Source: Tretioscincus oriximinensis
Taxonomy: Eukaryota > Chordata > Lepidosauria > Squamata > Gymnophthalmidae
DNA: 64,000 nt
Assembly: GCA_022410635.1 (NCBI GenBank)
Contig: JAJVDF010000045.1
Coordinates: 3,335,371 to 3,399,370 of the forward strand
Direction: 5' to 3'
In this document: in pieces, positions 28,201 to 43,200 of the stretch
Layout: each line of letters begins with the position of its first letter
Numbering within the stretch: position 1 is the first letter of the stretch
Notes under the pieces: generated by a model
Databases searched by the model: none
Told to the model about the DNA's origin: nothing
The model's input: only the letters and a program-made list of their open reading frames with translations
Program-made: the position numbers and the translations under genes

Positions 28201-31200
28201 TCTGGGTCTTTGATTTCTGCCTACCTATGCTACCTCCTCCCTCTCCACTACACCATAAAAAGTTCCAGACTGGGATTTTGAGCAAGATGTCAGTTTTCAG
28301 TGTAATTGAAGTTACAAAATGTGCAAGATCAGGCAAAGTCAATCTCTTGGTTAAAACATAAGAGGAGCCCTGCTGAATGGGGCTGGAGCCCACCTAGCCC
28401 AGCACTCTGTTTCTCACAGTGGCCCACCAATTGCACATGGGTGGTCTGCAAAATTTTCACTTTTTCTCGGCTTCTTGCAAACGGTATTTCAAGAATACTG
28501 CCTACTGTTCAATCCCGGAGACAGTATCAAGAGATCCATCCTAGTTCCACCCCACCTGACTAAAGTCTCTCCTCTCCTCTTCCCCTTTTGCAGCCCTCTC
28601 TATCAGGTTCTCATCTCTTGATGTGCTGGGCTGTTGGCTGAAGATAATCTCTTGAGTTCTGGAGGAGACTAGGAGCTAGCAAATATGGAAGGAATGAACT
28701 CCTGCTTTTCTGCCACTTACAGCTGCACTCTTTCCTTCAGAGTCCATCTGTTAAGCATGGCAGGTGTTTATAAACAACCACTTCAGAATATATAGAACTG
28801 GTGAGAAGCAGGCACTGATCAGCTTTGCTTTCAAATTGTCTTCCTGAGGTACATGTTTGCCAGCAAGGATGGAGATTTTGGAGGACAAGTCCATTTTTCC
28901 TTCCTCCTACAGGAAGTGAAACCTGGAGATAGAGCAAGAAGCTTCCTATTTCACCCCTTCCTCTCCCCCTGAGCCTGAGTCTCAGTGAAAACTGTAGAGA
29001 GGGGGAAAAGCAGGTGGAATTGGAAGTATCATCTTGTTTGGCCATAAAACGCCCCAAATAATCTTAGACACTGGGTCTGAGTTCAGGAGAAGAGGAAAAC
29101 AAAAATAGTCCATTTATGTACTTATGCAAAATGTAAATAGTGTACGTTTATCATATCATTGTGTTCATTTGTGTCTAAACAACCAGAACAAAAACTCGGC
29201 TCCTGTCCATCTCCAAACTGGATTATTTCTGGATATATGTGTATTTTAAAATTTTGCAAACAATAAAGTCAAATTCTTACCTTTCAGTATTAAATAACGT
29301 TAAGATGCTTTCCCTTTGTTTCGCCTATGTTTCAAGATGCTTTCGAAATAAGGCAACTTTCTTCAATGTTTCTACAAATAAAATCATATATTGGACTGCA
29401 AATACTTTATGACTGGAAGGGTTTGAGACTGTATGTCAAAGCTGATGCGAGATGGAAAGACAACACTGTAGGCCTTTGCGGAACTTTCAATGGGAACACC
29501 CAAGATGATTTCTTGTATGTATTGTTGAAAGTTTGTTCAATTTCTTCATGAACACTAGTTTGTTTCCTATTTATATGCCATTTAAAAGACAGAAAAGGAA
29601 AGATGGTATGATTTTATTCTATTTAGAAAGAACAAATATTTTATAATTCAGCTTTAGTTAGTGGTCTTGGTCTTTTGCCTTTTTTTTTTGTTCTATGATA
29701 AACTTGTGTTAGATTAGTTGATTAAGCCCATTCTCACCAATAGAATGGGCTGTCTAGTTTCCTTCTTTTCTCTCTTGTTCTGTGCTGGTTTTCTTCCTGT
29801 CCCATCCATGCTCCCATTGTCTGTCCCCTCCTGGTTTTGCTGCCCTTCCTCCTGTGCTCTCTGTTTAGTCTCTTGTTCTCTGCTGTCTCACTTAATCACT
29901 CCCGTTCCGGTGCTGCCACCACCTCCTGCTTCATCTCTTGCCCTCCAATACTTCCCTCTCTCCCTCTGCTCTCTCTCTCTGTGGTAACTGTCAGACACGT
30001 GCCATAGCCTCTTTGGTTCTCTGCAGGGGTAGATTTTTGTTCAAGCTGTACAATGGCCTCCCTTTCAGATGACAGTTTTGTTGTCCACTGAGTTCATCAC
30101 CAGCACAGGAATTAATTACATGGATATTTTAAAAGCCTCACAAATAATTAAAGACCAGTCAAAATATTTTAAAGACCAAGGGCGTATTTCACATGGGAAA
30201 TCATTTCTCTAGTGTAGATTTAATATGGAAAATTCTAAATATGGTCCTTGTATCTCAAATTTATTACCAGAAGAGAGATTTAAATGATCTCTGGATCTAG
30301 AAGCTGGATGATGTCTGTTACTTTAACTTGAATTATTTGTTTTATTGTGCGCTATATAACTGAATATCATTAGAAATTCATTGGACATAGACATCATTCA
30401 ACCAACTTTTGGAGAGCAAAATGACTTGTATACACCACATGTATTGCAGCTCATAGTGCAGTGGCAACACTCCAAGAGTATCTTATGGCACATCTTTGAC
30501 TTTGTTGTTTAAAGTTCATCAACACATAAGATTTTGTAAATATGGAAAAACCCAATTAAAACCTAATAACTATAATACAATAGCCTTGTACATGAATACA
30601 AATATTCTGTTGCCTTTACAATGACTTGGCCAAATTGTTAGTCAGATGCAGGCTGAATATCTCGGCAAGTGGCTGTTTAAGAATCTTTCCACACTACTTC
30701 ATTCAATTTGGGCAAATAATGGTGAAGTTGTCCTTCATATAAGACCGGTAATATAAGTACAGTTGCTTCTTTTGATGCTTAAATATACCCGTGTTTAAAA
30801 TTTTCAATTCTGACCCTGCCCCAGATTCCAAGCAAAATACTGTGAATTGTTTCCAAGTATCTGAAATAGTAAGCTTGTCTAAGAAAGCTCATACTGCCTA
30901 TCATTTTCTTATTAAACTCTGATATAATTTCTGCTTTCTTGTCGAGCAAAACTAGTTCCTCTTTAATTTATAGAAATTGTAGAAGACTACAGATCACTTA
31001 AAGAAATGTTTACAGTCCCAGCATGACAGAAATATCTTAAACTAAAAATCACTTTCCTTACTTTGTACGAAATTCTTAACAGTTGAAGTTTGCTTGTTTG
31101 TGATATTGTTCATTTTATAAATTATATTGGGGATAATGAAAGATCTCCAGTAGGTGTGCCAGAAAGTACTCCTCAGCTTTTTGGAAATGCCTGGAAAACA

Positions 31201-34200
31201 TCATCATCCTGTGTTCCCGAGCATGATTATTCATCCATGGATCCATGTGATATTCATCTACAAGCAGGTGTGTTTGAAGATATAGCAACATAACTTTCCA
31301 NCAAAGAGCCTTTTCTTTTGTCCTAATGGATGTGGGTCCTAAAGTGTTTTCTTAGAATTAAGATCTATTTTATTTGAAAAAATGTATTTTTGAAAAGGAG
31401 CACAGATTTTCCATCCCTGTTACTTTTTAAAATTGTGGCAATCTCCATATGGTGGTGAGGTAATTCTGGGGTTTTATTCTTTGTCTGGATTCAATCTAAG
31501 CATGATATTGAAGAAAATTCCAAAGTTTTATACATTGCTTTATCATAGTCTACACTTTTTTCCTTCAGTATACCATAATGTTATTCATTCTATAAGTCTT
31601 TTGCAGAACTTTCTTAATATTTTAGTATTTTTTCAAATGGTTTTTACTAATGTTTAGATAAGGATGAGTAATGAAGATACAAGATGAGGACTGTGTAGGG
31701 CTGAATCATGCAAAGGAAAGATTTCCTTTTCAGCACTGTAATTTCTGGTTTTTTTAATACTGGTACCATTCTGTGATGAATTTTAACACTTCAGGAAGAA
31801 TTAATTGGATGTTTACATGTTGTAGGTCTCAGTGAACTTATTCTTAATTGTTTTGCCCAACTGCAAAGGGCACTGTAAAAATATCACATTAAAATGAAAT
31901 GAAGCATGATATAAAATATAAAAGCAATGTATATAATTCAAGACAAAGGTTACAGCAACAAAAAATTCATTAACTGTTTCGATTCTAAAATTAATATGAA
32001 TAGATTGTAGTGAGATCCTTTCCAGTATGCTGTGGGCTGTGGGAAATTGCTGTTTGAGAAAGAACTGGAGAGGATGAATTTTTAAGAATGATTTTCTGTG
32101 TGTTTGAACAGCATCTTAAGTTTTGTTCTATATATTTATGTAACTTTTGTTTTGTAGACAATAAGGCATTCCAAGTAGTGACGTTTTATTTTGATGACTA
32201 TTAAGAGTTTCCTTTCCTTTTATAATGAATGGTTTTAAAAAGCATCCTTAACTGTACAAGCCCTGTTCTTTAATTTAGTATCTGTGTCAAATATTGTACA
32301 GGCATTGCATTATATACAATATTTTGCCACCTAATTTTACAAACTAGTGAATTGTAAGAAAAGGACAAGAAGAGTTGAGATGCAAATAGTAAAGTTCATG
32401 TGAACGTTAGTCAATGAAATGTTTGAACATCCTATGCTCTATATGGTTACAGCTGAGTACTCTGCGAGACGGGCAGGATGTCTGTAAAGATCTTTTTTTA
32501 GCCTTTGACTTGAAGATGACAAGAAGCAATTGATAGGCTACTGTGTGAGACAGTGCTGTGATATGATCTTGACAAGGCTGCTTTTGCATTCTTATGTGGC
32601 AAAAATGGTATATAATGCAATTTTAACATTGCAGTGCTTGTGCAATATTTTACACAAATAACAAGTGTAAAACAGATCTCAGAATTCAAATTGCTTTTTT
32701 CTATGGTTCTATTAGGATGTAGTTGAATGTAGTTGACATGCAATTATTGGGAAATATCTGCTGTTTGCTCTGTAAAAGCACCCATGTGTTTTAAATTATT
32801 TCAGATATTTTCAGTAGGGAAGATCATATCAAATCATGAGAAGCAAATTATGGGATTTGCCAATATGTCTCATGTGGGTTAGAACAAATGGAAGGACCAA
32901 TCTGTGAGCTTTGTTTGAAATCCATGTGTCACTGCTGTATGATACTATCTGGTCTGACCAGAGCATATTTTTTAATACTGCTGCTATTAATAATTATATA
33001 TTAAACTATTGATAATAGAAACACATGTATGCATATTAACAAAAATAGTTATTAAAATGTAGATTTTCATTTCCTGGATCTTTGAATCTTAATAAAAAAC
33101 TATTTGGAAGATTCAGTAAAGCTTCCTTATAAAATTTCTAACAATGTTCCATTGTTATAGGTATACATTCAGTGGTTCTATGGATATGGCTTGCCTGTCA
33201 TTTTTCACTGCAGCTAAATTGGTATAATTAACTAAAATGCCCTTATTTCTGTCTGTCTTAACAGCTTCATATGCAACAGAAGCTTGCAGCATAATTACAA
33301 AAGAACCTTTTTCTCCTTGCCATTCCTATTTGAACCCTCTCCATTATTTTGATCAGTGTAGAAGAGATACCTGTAAATGTGGCCAGATTTGTATGTGTTG
33401 CGCTCTGGCTCATTATGCCCATTTGTGCCGTCGATTTGGAGTGGTAATAGACTTTCGCAGTACTGTCTCTGAGTGCGGTAAGTTATTTCTCAGCGTGGTA
33501 TTTGTTCATCCTTGTCTTTGGAAACTTAATATTTTAAAGCACAGATTCATGTATTCATTAAAATGCAGGTAACTGAAACTGGTGAAAGTATAGCATTTCT
33601 ACATTTAAAAATGTGTGCATTGTTTAACTGAAGGCTCTTTAAATCTCCACAGTATATAAGAGAGTGTAAAACCATGAACTAATACGCATCTTGACAGCAC
33701 TCACTCTACAATAGTTGTATATTCCAGAATAAAGCATGGCTATTCTGAAATAAAACAGTCTAAAATAGAGCTTTATTTTGGAATATTCAAGAAACCTGAA
33801 ATATGTACTGAAGGCAATACATGGATGCAGCCACTATGTGTACATTTTTTAATGCAGGCAATGAAATGTGTTATGGAGTTTTTATGTGTTTGGCTTGTAA
33901 CATGAGAAGTCTGTTTCATTTGTGTAGCTCTTTCATGCGGAGAGACAAAAGAGTACAGTAGTTGTGTACCGGTCTGTGGGAGAACTTGCCAAATACTTTC
34001 TGTGCCAGAGACATGCAGCGATGATTGTGTTGAAGGTTGCACCTGTCCACCTGGAATGTATCTAAACATCAAAACAGACAGATGTGTGAAACAGTAAGTA
34101 TCGTTTGCGGCATTAATACTGTAGAACTGGTAAATTTATGTTTTCAGATTTAGTGTACAGAATAAACTAGATAGTTTACATGGCAAGTCAAAAACGCAAG

Positions 34201-37200
34201 AATAGTTTGGAAAGATTGGAAAGAACTAAACTTTTAAAAATATCCCCCGAAATAGCTGAAATATCTTTAAAAATATCTGAAAGTATTAGATAAAAATACT
34301 GTAGTAAGAACAAAAATATTTTAAGTTTTGATAGAGGTCTGCTCCAAATTATACAAGACCCAGATCTTTCACCTTCAGGGAACGATTGTTGAGTAACGTT
34401 CCCTTCTGACTGTGGGAAGGCTGCCTCTGTTTGCTGTTCTCTCACTGTCCCAGGGTGTGGTAAGGTATGCAGTTTGCAAGGTAGACCTTCTGTTTTCAGA
34501 TGCTACTCAGATTTGACACTAAGCAAATATATGGCAGGAAATGTTCTTTTGTAGATCGCAGGTGGATAACTGGATCATGAAGCATTAATACAATACACTG
34601 TAATTCACAAAGGCATAGCCAGAACTTATGGGTATCTTGTGCTTAGGGGAATCATTGGCTCTAGCAAGAGAATACTAGGAATGGAGCCCACAGAAGCTCA
34701 AGGATGACGCAGCATGAAAACAGCTGGCTAGCTGAACCAGATGTTAAGAACACTAACAAAGTTAGAGATAACCATGAGGCTGTCAGAAGCAGAAGCAAAG
34801 GGAGGAAGTCTAGAAGCTAGAGAGGTGAGAGGCCAAGTCAGAGATTGACATGCTAGATGAGGAATGGGAGAGATGATATACTATGGTGAGGGAATCTATT
34901 GGATGAAACAGTGATGGGTATTGGTGATTCATAGGGAAAGAGCAGATAACAAGGTGTGCTTTAGAGTGTTCAGGGTCACCCACCTTTTTGTAGTGCTGTG
35001 TTCCTACATGCATCAGCACCAACAACGGGCCACCCAGCCTTTGCATTAATGATCCCAGTTGTCTAAATAAAATGGCTGCAACCTAAGATCCTATATATAT
35101 CTTGATTGTGAAAACTAACCAAAAATTGAGACCAGAGATAAATCTTGCCTCTATACTTCAGAGATTTAACATTAGTTGTTTAGGTATTTAAACACCATGA
35201 AGTTTTCTTGTAATATTCTGCACTATTTTCAACTTTTAATGTTTTTTCCTAATATAATTTTTCTTGTTTCCCATTGTAGAAATGAATGCCCTTGCTACTT
35301 TCAGGGCATTGATTATCCACCTGGTGAAAATGTGATTACAGCTCTAGGGAAATGGTAAAGTCTTCCTCTTGCTAAAAATACTTTTCACTGATCCTTGAGT
35401 TTTGTTTGAATGTTATAACAAAGGAAGTCCTACCGGGTTAAACCCTAGGCCATCTAGTCCAACATTCTGTCTCACAAAATAACCCACAATTTACAACAGG
35501 ACATTTTAAAGCAGAGGGTGAAGATGAATCCCTGCTCTCAACATCCTTTAGCGACATCATGTTTAGCTTGTCAAACTTATGCTTTTATAGTTGTCACTAA
35601 AAGCATTAAAGAAAAAGGAACAAAGGTCACATGAAGAGAAATTTTGATTGCTACAATATGTCATAGTCATAACTTTTTCAAACTTTTCTTTCAGCCATTG
35701 CAGAGATGGAAGAATGAATTGTGAGGAAAATAATATTGGTACGTATCATAAAAATAACATTAAATTCTGAGTAATCATGATTCTCTGTACTAAAACCAAT
35801 TTTCTATAATTATCTGCACATAACCAAGATCTGCTTTATGGGGAGTGGAGGGATAGATCCGAAAGAATGTTGTAAATGAAACTAAGTTCTGCTTACAGGA
35901 TATAAAGTCATCACAATTACATTTATTTTTTACAGGTTGGGGAACTGGCAGAACATACACAATATTAATCCCATTTTTCTAATTTTTGGGTCAAAACTGG
36001 TAGTATGATTTGCAATGAACTACTTGGCCAGGTCCACAACTCTCATGGATTATCATATCTTCACTGTTAACTGGTCCGCCATGGAATTCCACATATACAT
36101 AGAACAAGGATGTTGATTTAGACCCTTAGCAGAAAATGAGCCTTTCAAATAGACTGCTTTGAAACCGTTCAGTGAAAGTATCAATACAGTGTGCATCTGA
36201 TGTTTGGAATAATTAAATATTATTTTAAACAGATATTAATATCGTAATGCCTTTAAAGAAATCAGTAGTGTGACAGCAGCCAGAATACTTAGTGCCATTT
36301 GGGTTGTTGAATCGCAGAATGAATATAACAAAGCAGAAGGAAGTGCCTAAGATAATCAAGGAGTTGGAAGAGGTTCTTTCAAGAAAACATTACAATATTT
36401 GGAACTTTTAAAACTGCAGAGGGGATGGTTTGAAGTTGCAACCGAAGGTAGAGAGGGAGGCCACTCAATTGTAGTAAGATAACATAATTTATTAAATTAA
36501 CAATCTTCAAAAACCCTAACGCAAACGCATGACAATAACGGCACGACAACTAATTCAACAACAAAGTGCTTGAACAGAAATAACCCAAAGTGGAGAAAAT
36601 AAAGCCATGGCTGGATCGGGGGTGTGGCAGGCGCAGCAGCTTGGTAAGCCCCTTCAGCCCAGCCCCCTTGGCTTGCCTGACTCACGTGGGTCACGCACCT
36701 TTGACGTGACACCTTCAGTCGGCCGCCCGGCCTGACTGCCTTAAATTTTGGGTCACGCACCGAGGACGTGACACCAGCTGCCCGGCTCAGGCCCTGCCGG
36801 TGGACCCAGGGACCACGCCCCCTTGGCATAGTCCCCGGGCTGACCACTCCCGTGGTGGACCAGCCCCCCTTTGGTCTTGGCGGCCAAGCCATCCAGCAGC
36901 ATGATGGACCCACCCTTTTCGTGGGCCCTGCCTAGAGGATCAGAGAAGCTTGCCGGGCTCTCAAGGGATCAGTCCTGTGTATAGCCCGCCTCTCTGACTC
37001 CAAACTTGCGTTCAACCTACTGCCCCCAAAGCAGGCACACAAGATTGGAACCCTTTTAAGAACGACCCACTACTATGAGGTAACCATTCGGGGGCCCCAT
37101 TTCTGGGTTTTTGGTTCCTCATGGGCCACCAAGCTGCGCATACCGCCACCAAACACCCCGTCCTTACCATGACTGAAAGAGAGACAGAAAAATTAGGGAG

Positions 37201-40200
37201 GGAATGGGTGGGCAACGCGCTTCGCCGAAGAGTGAGGATGGCCAACGACGGTGTTTTTTATACCCCCGTCATCCAGGAAGACGCGTCACTTCCTGTCGTC
37301 ACTGGACGACAAGGAGGGACGCGTCCTCCTAGAGCGTCTCCCTCCTCCTCGGCCACAACTGCCGGCGCTTACTTAAAGGTGAGTAGCCGACTTATTGTAG
37401 TATATAAAATTTTGATAAGTAAGAATCCCAGTTTTTCCTCAAACATTTGTAGCAGAGCTCATTCAATAAAGTTAAATCCTGGGTGATAATATTTTATAGA
37501 ACAGATAGTTCAATTTTGGAATTGACTACCATGAGATGCTAGCTACCAATTTTGCTTAAAAGTCTGTTTGAATCTATTTATGGATACAAAGATCATCAAT
37601 AATAGCTATTTGCTATTCTTGTGACAGAAGGGCGACTGCTGGAAGACTGAAAGGGCAAGGCATATTTTCATGTTGTGGGGGATTTCTTTGTGTAGTTGGT
37701 TGGCTAGTTGAGTCTTACCCAGTGGGATTTCTTGGTCACTCATACAGTCCCTCAACATGTCAGAATTTTCTTTCCTCAGTAGTTTCCCAAAATCTGTTTT
37801 TGATATTTTGGAAAGGAAAACCAAACTTCTGAATGCTTATTTCAGGAGGAAAAATTGTCTGTAGTCATGTCTGCCATGGTAGATTAAGCAAACAAACATG
37901 ACTTGTACATGTGTTATTTTGCAGTTCATGAGTGCCCAGATGGTCAAATCTATGTGAACTGTAGTAATCCACAAATGATGGGAAATGGCAAGGAGAGGAC
38001 ATGTGAAAACCAGCTCTTGAACCTCACTGTGTCTACTCATCTTCCTTGTTTTTCAAGATGTGTGTGTCCTCATGGGTAAGTAAGACCTAGTACAAAGTGT
38101 TTAAGCGTGGATAGGTGGATCCATGTCTTTCCAGGGTATTAGCTATGAAGCCCATGGATACTGAAGCTGATAAGATCCACATTTGCACGTTTGTTACATT
38201 TGACACCAGCAAGAATTATACAGAACAACAATGTTAGAAGTCTGCATGTTCCAGCTTGTCTGTTCTTACTGAAGTTTGATTCTAGAACCGTATGTTATCC
38301 TTTCTGTCTTTGAAATGGCAAGCTTTTCTTTTTGCAGTACATATGTGGATCACAATGAAGTGCTTATTCATGGAATTATGGCTTTCAATATCAGTTCCCT
38401 GGATCTAAGAGGCAAGTCATGCCTTTACTGTGGGTGATCCTGATTGGCTGCAGCTACAGAAGCTCTGCCTCTAAAGCAGGGTTTTAACCCCCCTCAAGGC
38501 AGTATTCCAGCACAGAAGCCATTTGGTCTACCCAGGTAGATCTTATTTTTTCTGATAATAGACCCAATAGATTCTTTGAACTTCCCTTTGATTAATAGAA
38601 GGGTCTTAAGAACCTTTCTACAGTTAAGAGAATTTGTTTGGATTTGGACCCTATATCCAAATTGGACTTATCACAGATATTTGAATACAACCTCTGCTTC
38701 AAAAAGATGTCCAATATATGAACAAATAGAGGCAGTAAGTCACGAGCAAACAATAACTCAATCCATTAATTATTTGTAACAATGATTAAAGTCTTGTATT
38801 TCATTTCCGGAAGGGTAACTTATGACCTAATTCTATTTGAAGCCTAGTTCTCCAAGCAAGAATTTTATTTATTTTTATCTTCTCTATGCTGAGAAATTAG
38901 ATCAAGCAGTGATCTAAGGATTCTTTTCCTTCATGCAGTACAGCCTTAATTCTGAGTAAAGCAACATAGGCTTTTCTTTATTTTGACCTCTAGTGCAAAG
39001 GCAGTGGAGATACTTGGAGAACTCAGAATGTGAGAAATTTTATATTGTTTCTAAACTGACATGTACTTTATAAGCTCCCTTCTATTTTCATCATGAGATA
39101 AATTTGGCAACCCATGCAGTGTTAACTTTTGCAACTAAAATATCTCTGAATGAAACCTAAGAATTTAGTAGAATTTCAGCAGTTGATTTAAATTGTTTAA
39201 TAGCTTTGATAATTATGAACTTGATTCAAACACTATGACTGTGCTTGATACTTTAGAAGTCTCAAGCTTTTTTTCAAAAAATCTCTGGTGATAGCATAAT
39301 TTTATACTAATGTGCCATGCAGTATTACACTGACAGTTTCCTAAGAGCCATGAAAAAGTGCCCAAGTTGGAACCTAGGTTGTTAAAAGGAAGAAAACAAG
39401 TTTTGCACTTATTTCTAAAAATTGGGAACTTTCCATTCTGTGTGAGAAATATACCATACTGCTGAACTGGCAGGATTACAAGTTTCAGAAATGTAAAATT
39501 AGGATATCAAGATACTATAAAAACTTCATATGACTTCATATGTTCTTGAACCCTTATGTCATATGAAGTTTTTATAGTATCTTGATATCTTAATATTACA
39601 TTTCTGAAACTTGTAATCCTGCCAGTTCAGCAATATGGTATATTTCTCACACAGAATGGAGAGATTGTGAGCAGAATTAGTTATGAAAAGCTGAGTTCTA
39701 CCTGTGAGCCTTATGTATCTAATTCACATGGATGGTACCATCGTACCTGCTGGAAGTTATCATGCTTGTGCTAAACTTCCCTCAGGCTGCCATGGCCTGT
39801 TTCTCAGAGTTTAGTTACAGTTGTAAGCTATATCTTTTTTTCAGGGCCTTTCTGTGCCAGAATTAAGAAGTGAATTATAAGCCTCATCTCCTGCTAGTGC
39901 ATTCCAAATACATGATATGAATATTAGGAAACACGATGGACAGCTGACAAGTCATAATAACGAGATCAGAGAGGAAATAGCCAATGTTTACGAAAAAATA
40001 TATCAAGTTGAAACAATTAATCCAAGAAAAAACAATATCAATATAATTAAAAAACTAAATAATACACAAGCCTCTACATTATGATGCAGTAAATATAGAA
40101 AAATTATTGAATTTAGAATATAGATTTTCTAAATGGGTAATAACCGAGCGTGTGTCTCAGCAACTGCAGGATATCTCATTATTACAATATAAATGGACTA

Positions 40201-43200
40201 AACGACTGTATAAATTGATAATTTATATGTCCCAATGAAAAACACTGTATCCAGTTGGAAGCAATGGAACTCAAATCTAGCCACTAGAAATTCTTTATTA
40301 GATTCCATCCTAATTTTGAACTACCAGAATAAAATACCTTTGAATATAGTAAATAAACTCATAAAGGTGAATAAAATAAAGCTATTAGACCTTTATAAAG
40401 ATGACGGTACACCAATTTCTAGAGCATCCCTCGAAGAGATAATTGGTGGAGAGAATTTGCTGATAAACAATGCAATAATAAATTGCATTTCTTTTCCCAT
40501 AATAGAAATAGGTATAACACAATATACAATAATTAGGAAACCATAGTGAAAGATGTTATTAAATATAAAAGAGGTATAATAAGAAAAAANTTATAATTTG
40601 TTACTTGAACAGAAATATAAATTTAGAGATGAAATCTGTCGAAAATGGGCAGAATGGTTAAATATTCCACTCCTGATTATCCAAAATATGTTGTCACAAG
40701 TTTATAAATATAAATATAAGAAAGTAAAAGAATTACAAATAAAAATGATCACAGCATGGTACCGAGCACCAGCACACCAGTTCACATTTTATAAATAATT
40801 TAAACCCTCAGTGTTGGCACTGTGGTGAAAATAGGGGAGATTATATTCACATGTGGTGGAATTGTAAACATTTAAAAATCTTCTGGACAGTGATACAAAC
40901 TATTATTAATACAATTATGGACTGTACAGCGATTTGGATTGTAGAAAAATGGCTTTTCAAACAACTAATAATGGCAACGCACTTAATACGCACATTCGGA
41001 TGGAAAGATCAGCAAAAATGGACTGTACAGAGATGGCAACAATATGTCATTGAATTAATGAAGTCCGACTTTGTGTATGAAAAAAGATTGTACTACAGTG
41101 GTCATGTTTCACAATTGGTTATGAGACAAAACTAATTAAAACCAAAAACTTACATTGAGAGGCGAGGGCTACATTCAAATTGGAGCACTATTTGTAAAGA
41201 AACTTTCCCGATGATGCAGAAAATGTTATAATGTTAGAATATAATTGTATTTTTTTAAAAAAATTATTTGTCACTGGTGTGTGTGTGTATATGTGTGTGT
41301 GTGGGATTGGGATATGTAAGTGTGAAAATCAATAAAAAATTAATAATAATAAAAAGAAACAGATGAGTGTAAAAAGGTCTTTTGTGTCTCTAAGCCTTGT
41401 GAGCAAGTCCTAGGAATTTTCATCTAGGGTGCTTCTGATACAGATTTCTGAGTGGATCTTTTCAAGATGTGCTGACAATTGAAGTTATGCAGGCTAAAAG
41501 ATAAAGTGACAAAGAATTTGGCATAATCATAATAAAAAATGGAATGCTACAAGAGCAGTGAAAATATGTAGTTCATCTTGGAAAAATCTTGTTTGTTTTT
41601 CCACAGAGAAAATTGTTTCTCATTGTAATAACAGATGGCATACAATATCAAATAACTTGTAAGAGGCTTAAATGCATTCCTGAAAGGTTTGTTTAGGGAA
41701 AAAAGTCACCACTTTTTAATTTTCATGTCGAAATAAATAATTACTCAAATGGAGCCAAAGAATTTTCTTACCAACAGCCAACTAGAATCCATGGATTATT
41801 AACATAGATAGGATGTCATTTCTAACCATTCCCTTTGTTATCTCTGAGATGAAATGAATGTGCACAACTGTGGCATGTTTTATAAATTCAAGTGAACTCT
41901 TTTGTTCCATAAAATTTGCTATATTTTGGAACTTACGTTTCTGATTTTCATGCAATTAAACATTAAACTGCAGCTTTATAGTACTTGCTTAATGTTAGAT
42001 CATGAAATGGACCTTGTGACCACAATGTATGGGAGGTGAGCTGAGATGTGATTAAAAGCCCCGCACCATCACTACTGATTTGTTCTAGAAAAAATATGAG
42101 CTGGAGAGACGAAAAGGAGGCTTCTGATTATTGCTTGTGCTGCTACAGTAATCATTTCCTTTATATATACGGTGCCTTTAAATCAGATCAGAGGGTAGCA
42201 ATCATTTGGTTGCAGAAAATGGACTTCTGAAGTCTGAGGCTTTTAGGGAATTTTCTGATGGGAATGAATTTATTGGGTTGTACAAGGTTCTTCTGGTACA
42301 GGTCCAAAAAGGTAGTAGATCTTAGCCTTTTATTAGAGTTTAGCCAGTTAGATCCAAGCAGCTGTCCAAGCTGGTTTGCATAGGTTGTACATTATATATA
42401 GCTTTCTAAAAGACATAAAATAATGGATGCATAATCTAATAAACAAAGTGATTGCCTGGTTTCATGGTATTGGTTCATTACTTGAAATAGATCATTGTGT
42501 GTGGGTGTGGATGGGGTAGTGGTGTGTGGTGTATGTGTTGTGGGGGTGGAGTTTGTGTGTGTGTAGTGAATCTATATAAGAATTTCACTATTTGAATTGA
42601 ATGACTGAAATAAACTTTTTCATGATATTCTAATTTATTGAGATGCATCTGAACATAAGAAGAGCCTTACTGAATCGGGCCAGAGCCCATCTAGTCCAGC
42701 GTTCTGTCTCACACAGAGGCCCACCCAGATGCACCTGGGCAGTCTGAACAGAAGAAGGCAAAATATGCACCTGTTCATGACTCCCTGCAAATGGTATTTC
42801 AGGAGTACTGCCTGTTGCCCCATCCCGGAGGCAGCATCCAGACATCCATCTTAGTAACCATTTATACCCTTGGTGTCCATAAACATGTCTAGTCCTGTCT
42901 TTAAGCTATCTGTTAGCTATTACTACCTCTTCAGGAAGTAAATTCTACAGGCTGATGATGCTCTGGGTGAAAAAATATTTTCCTTTGTCTGTTCTCATCT
43001 GCATAATGGAAGTCTGTAAGCTTTGAAGTCCTTGCAAATCTTCCTTGATTTGATTCAAAATGAAGAGTTGTTGGTGCCTTTGCAAGAGGCCTCTGTTAGG
43101 GTTTGCTTTGAAGAAAAACGTGTCTTCAAGTAATACATTCCTCTGTCCTTGGTTCTTTAACATTCAAAGTTCTCTATGGTGGCATTACCTCATCGAATTA

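Noticed and set aside
36497..37486. Proline/arginine-rich open frames in the GC-rich block
   Set aside because: They lie in the dispersed GC-rich element and lack any domain; composition alone explains the lack of stops.
38339..38410. Exon-like stretch after TTTTTGCAG reading [12 protein letters not shown]
   Set aside because: Exon 23 joins exon 24 perfectly without it, and no good donor follows.
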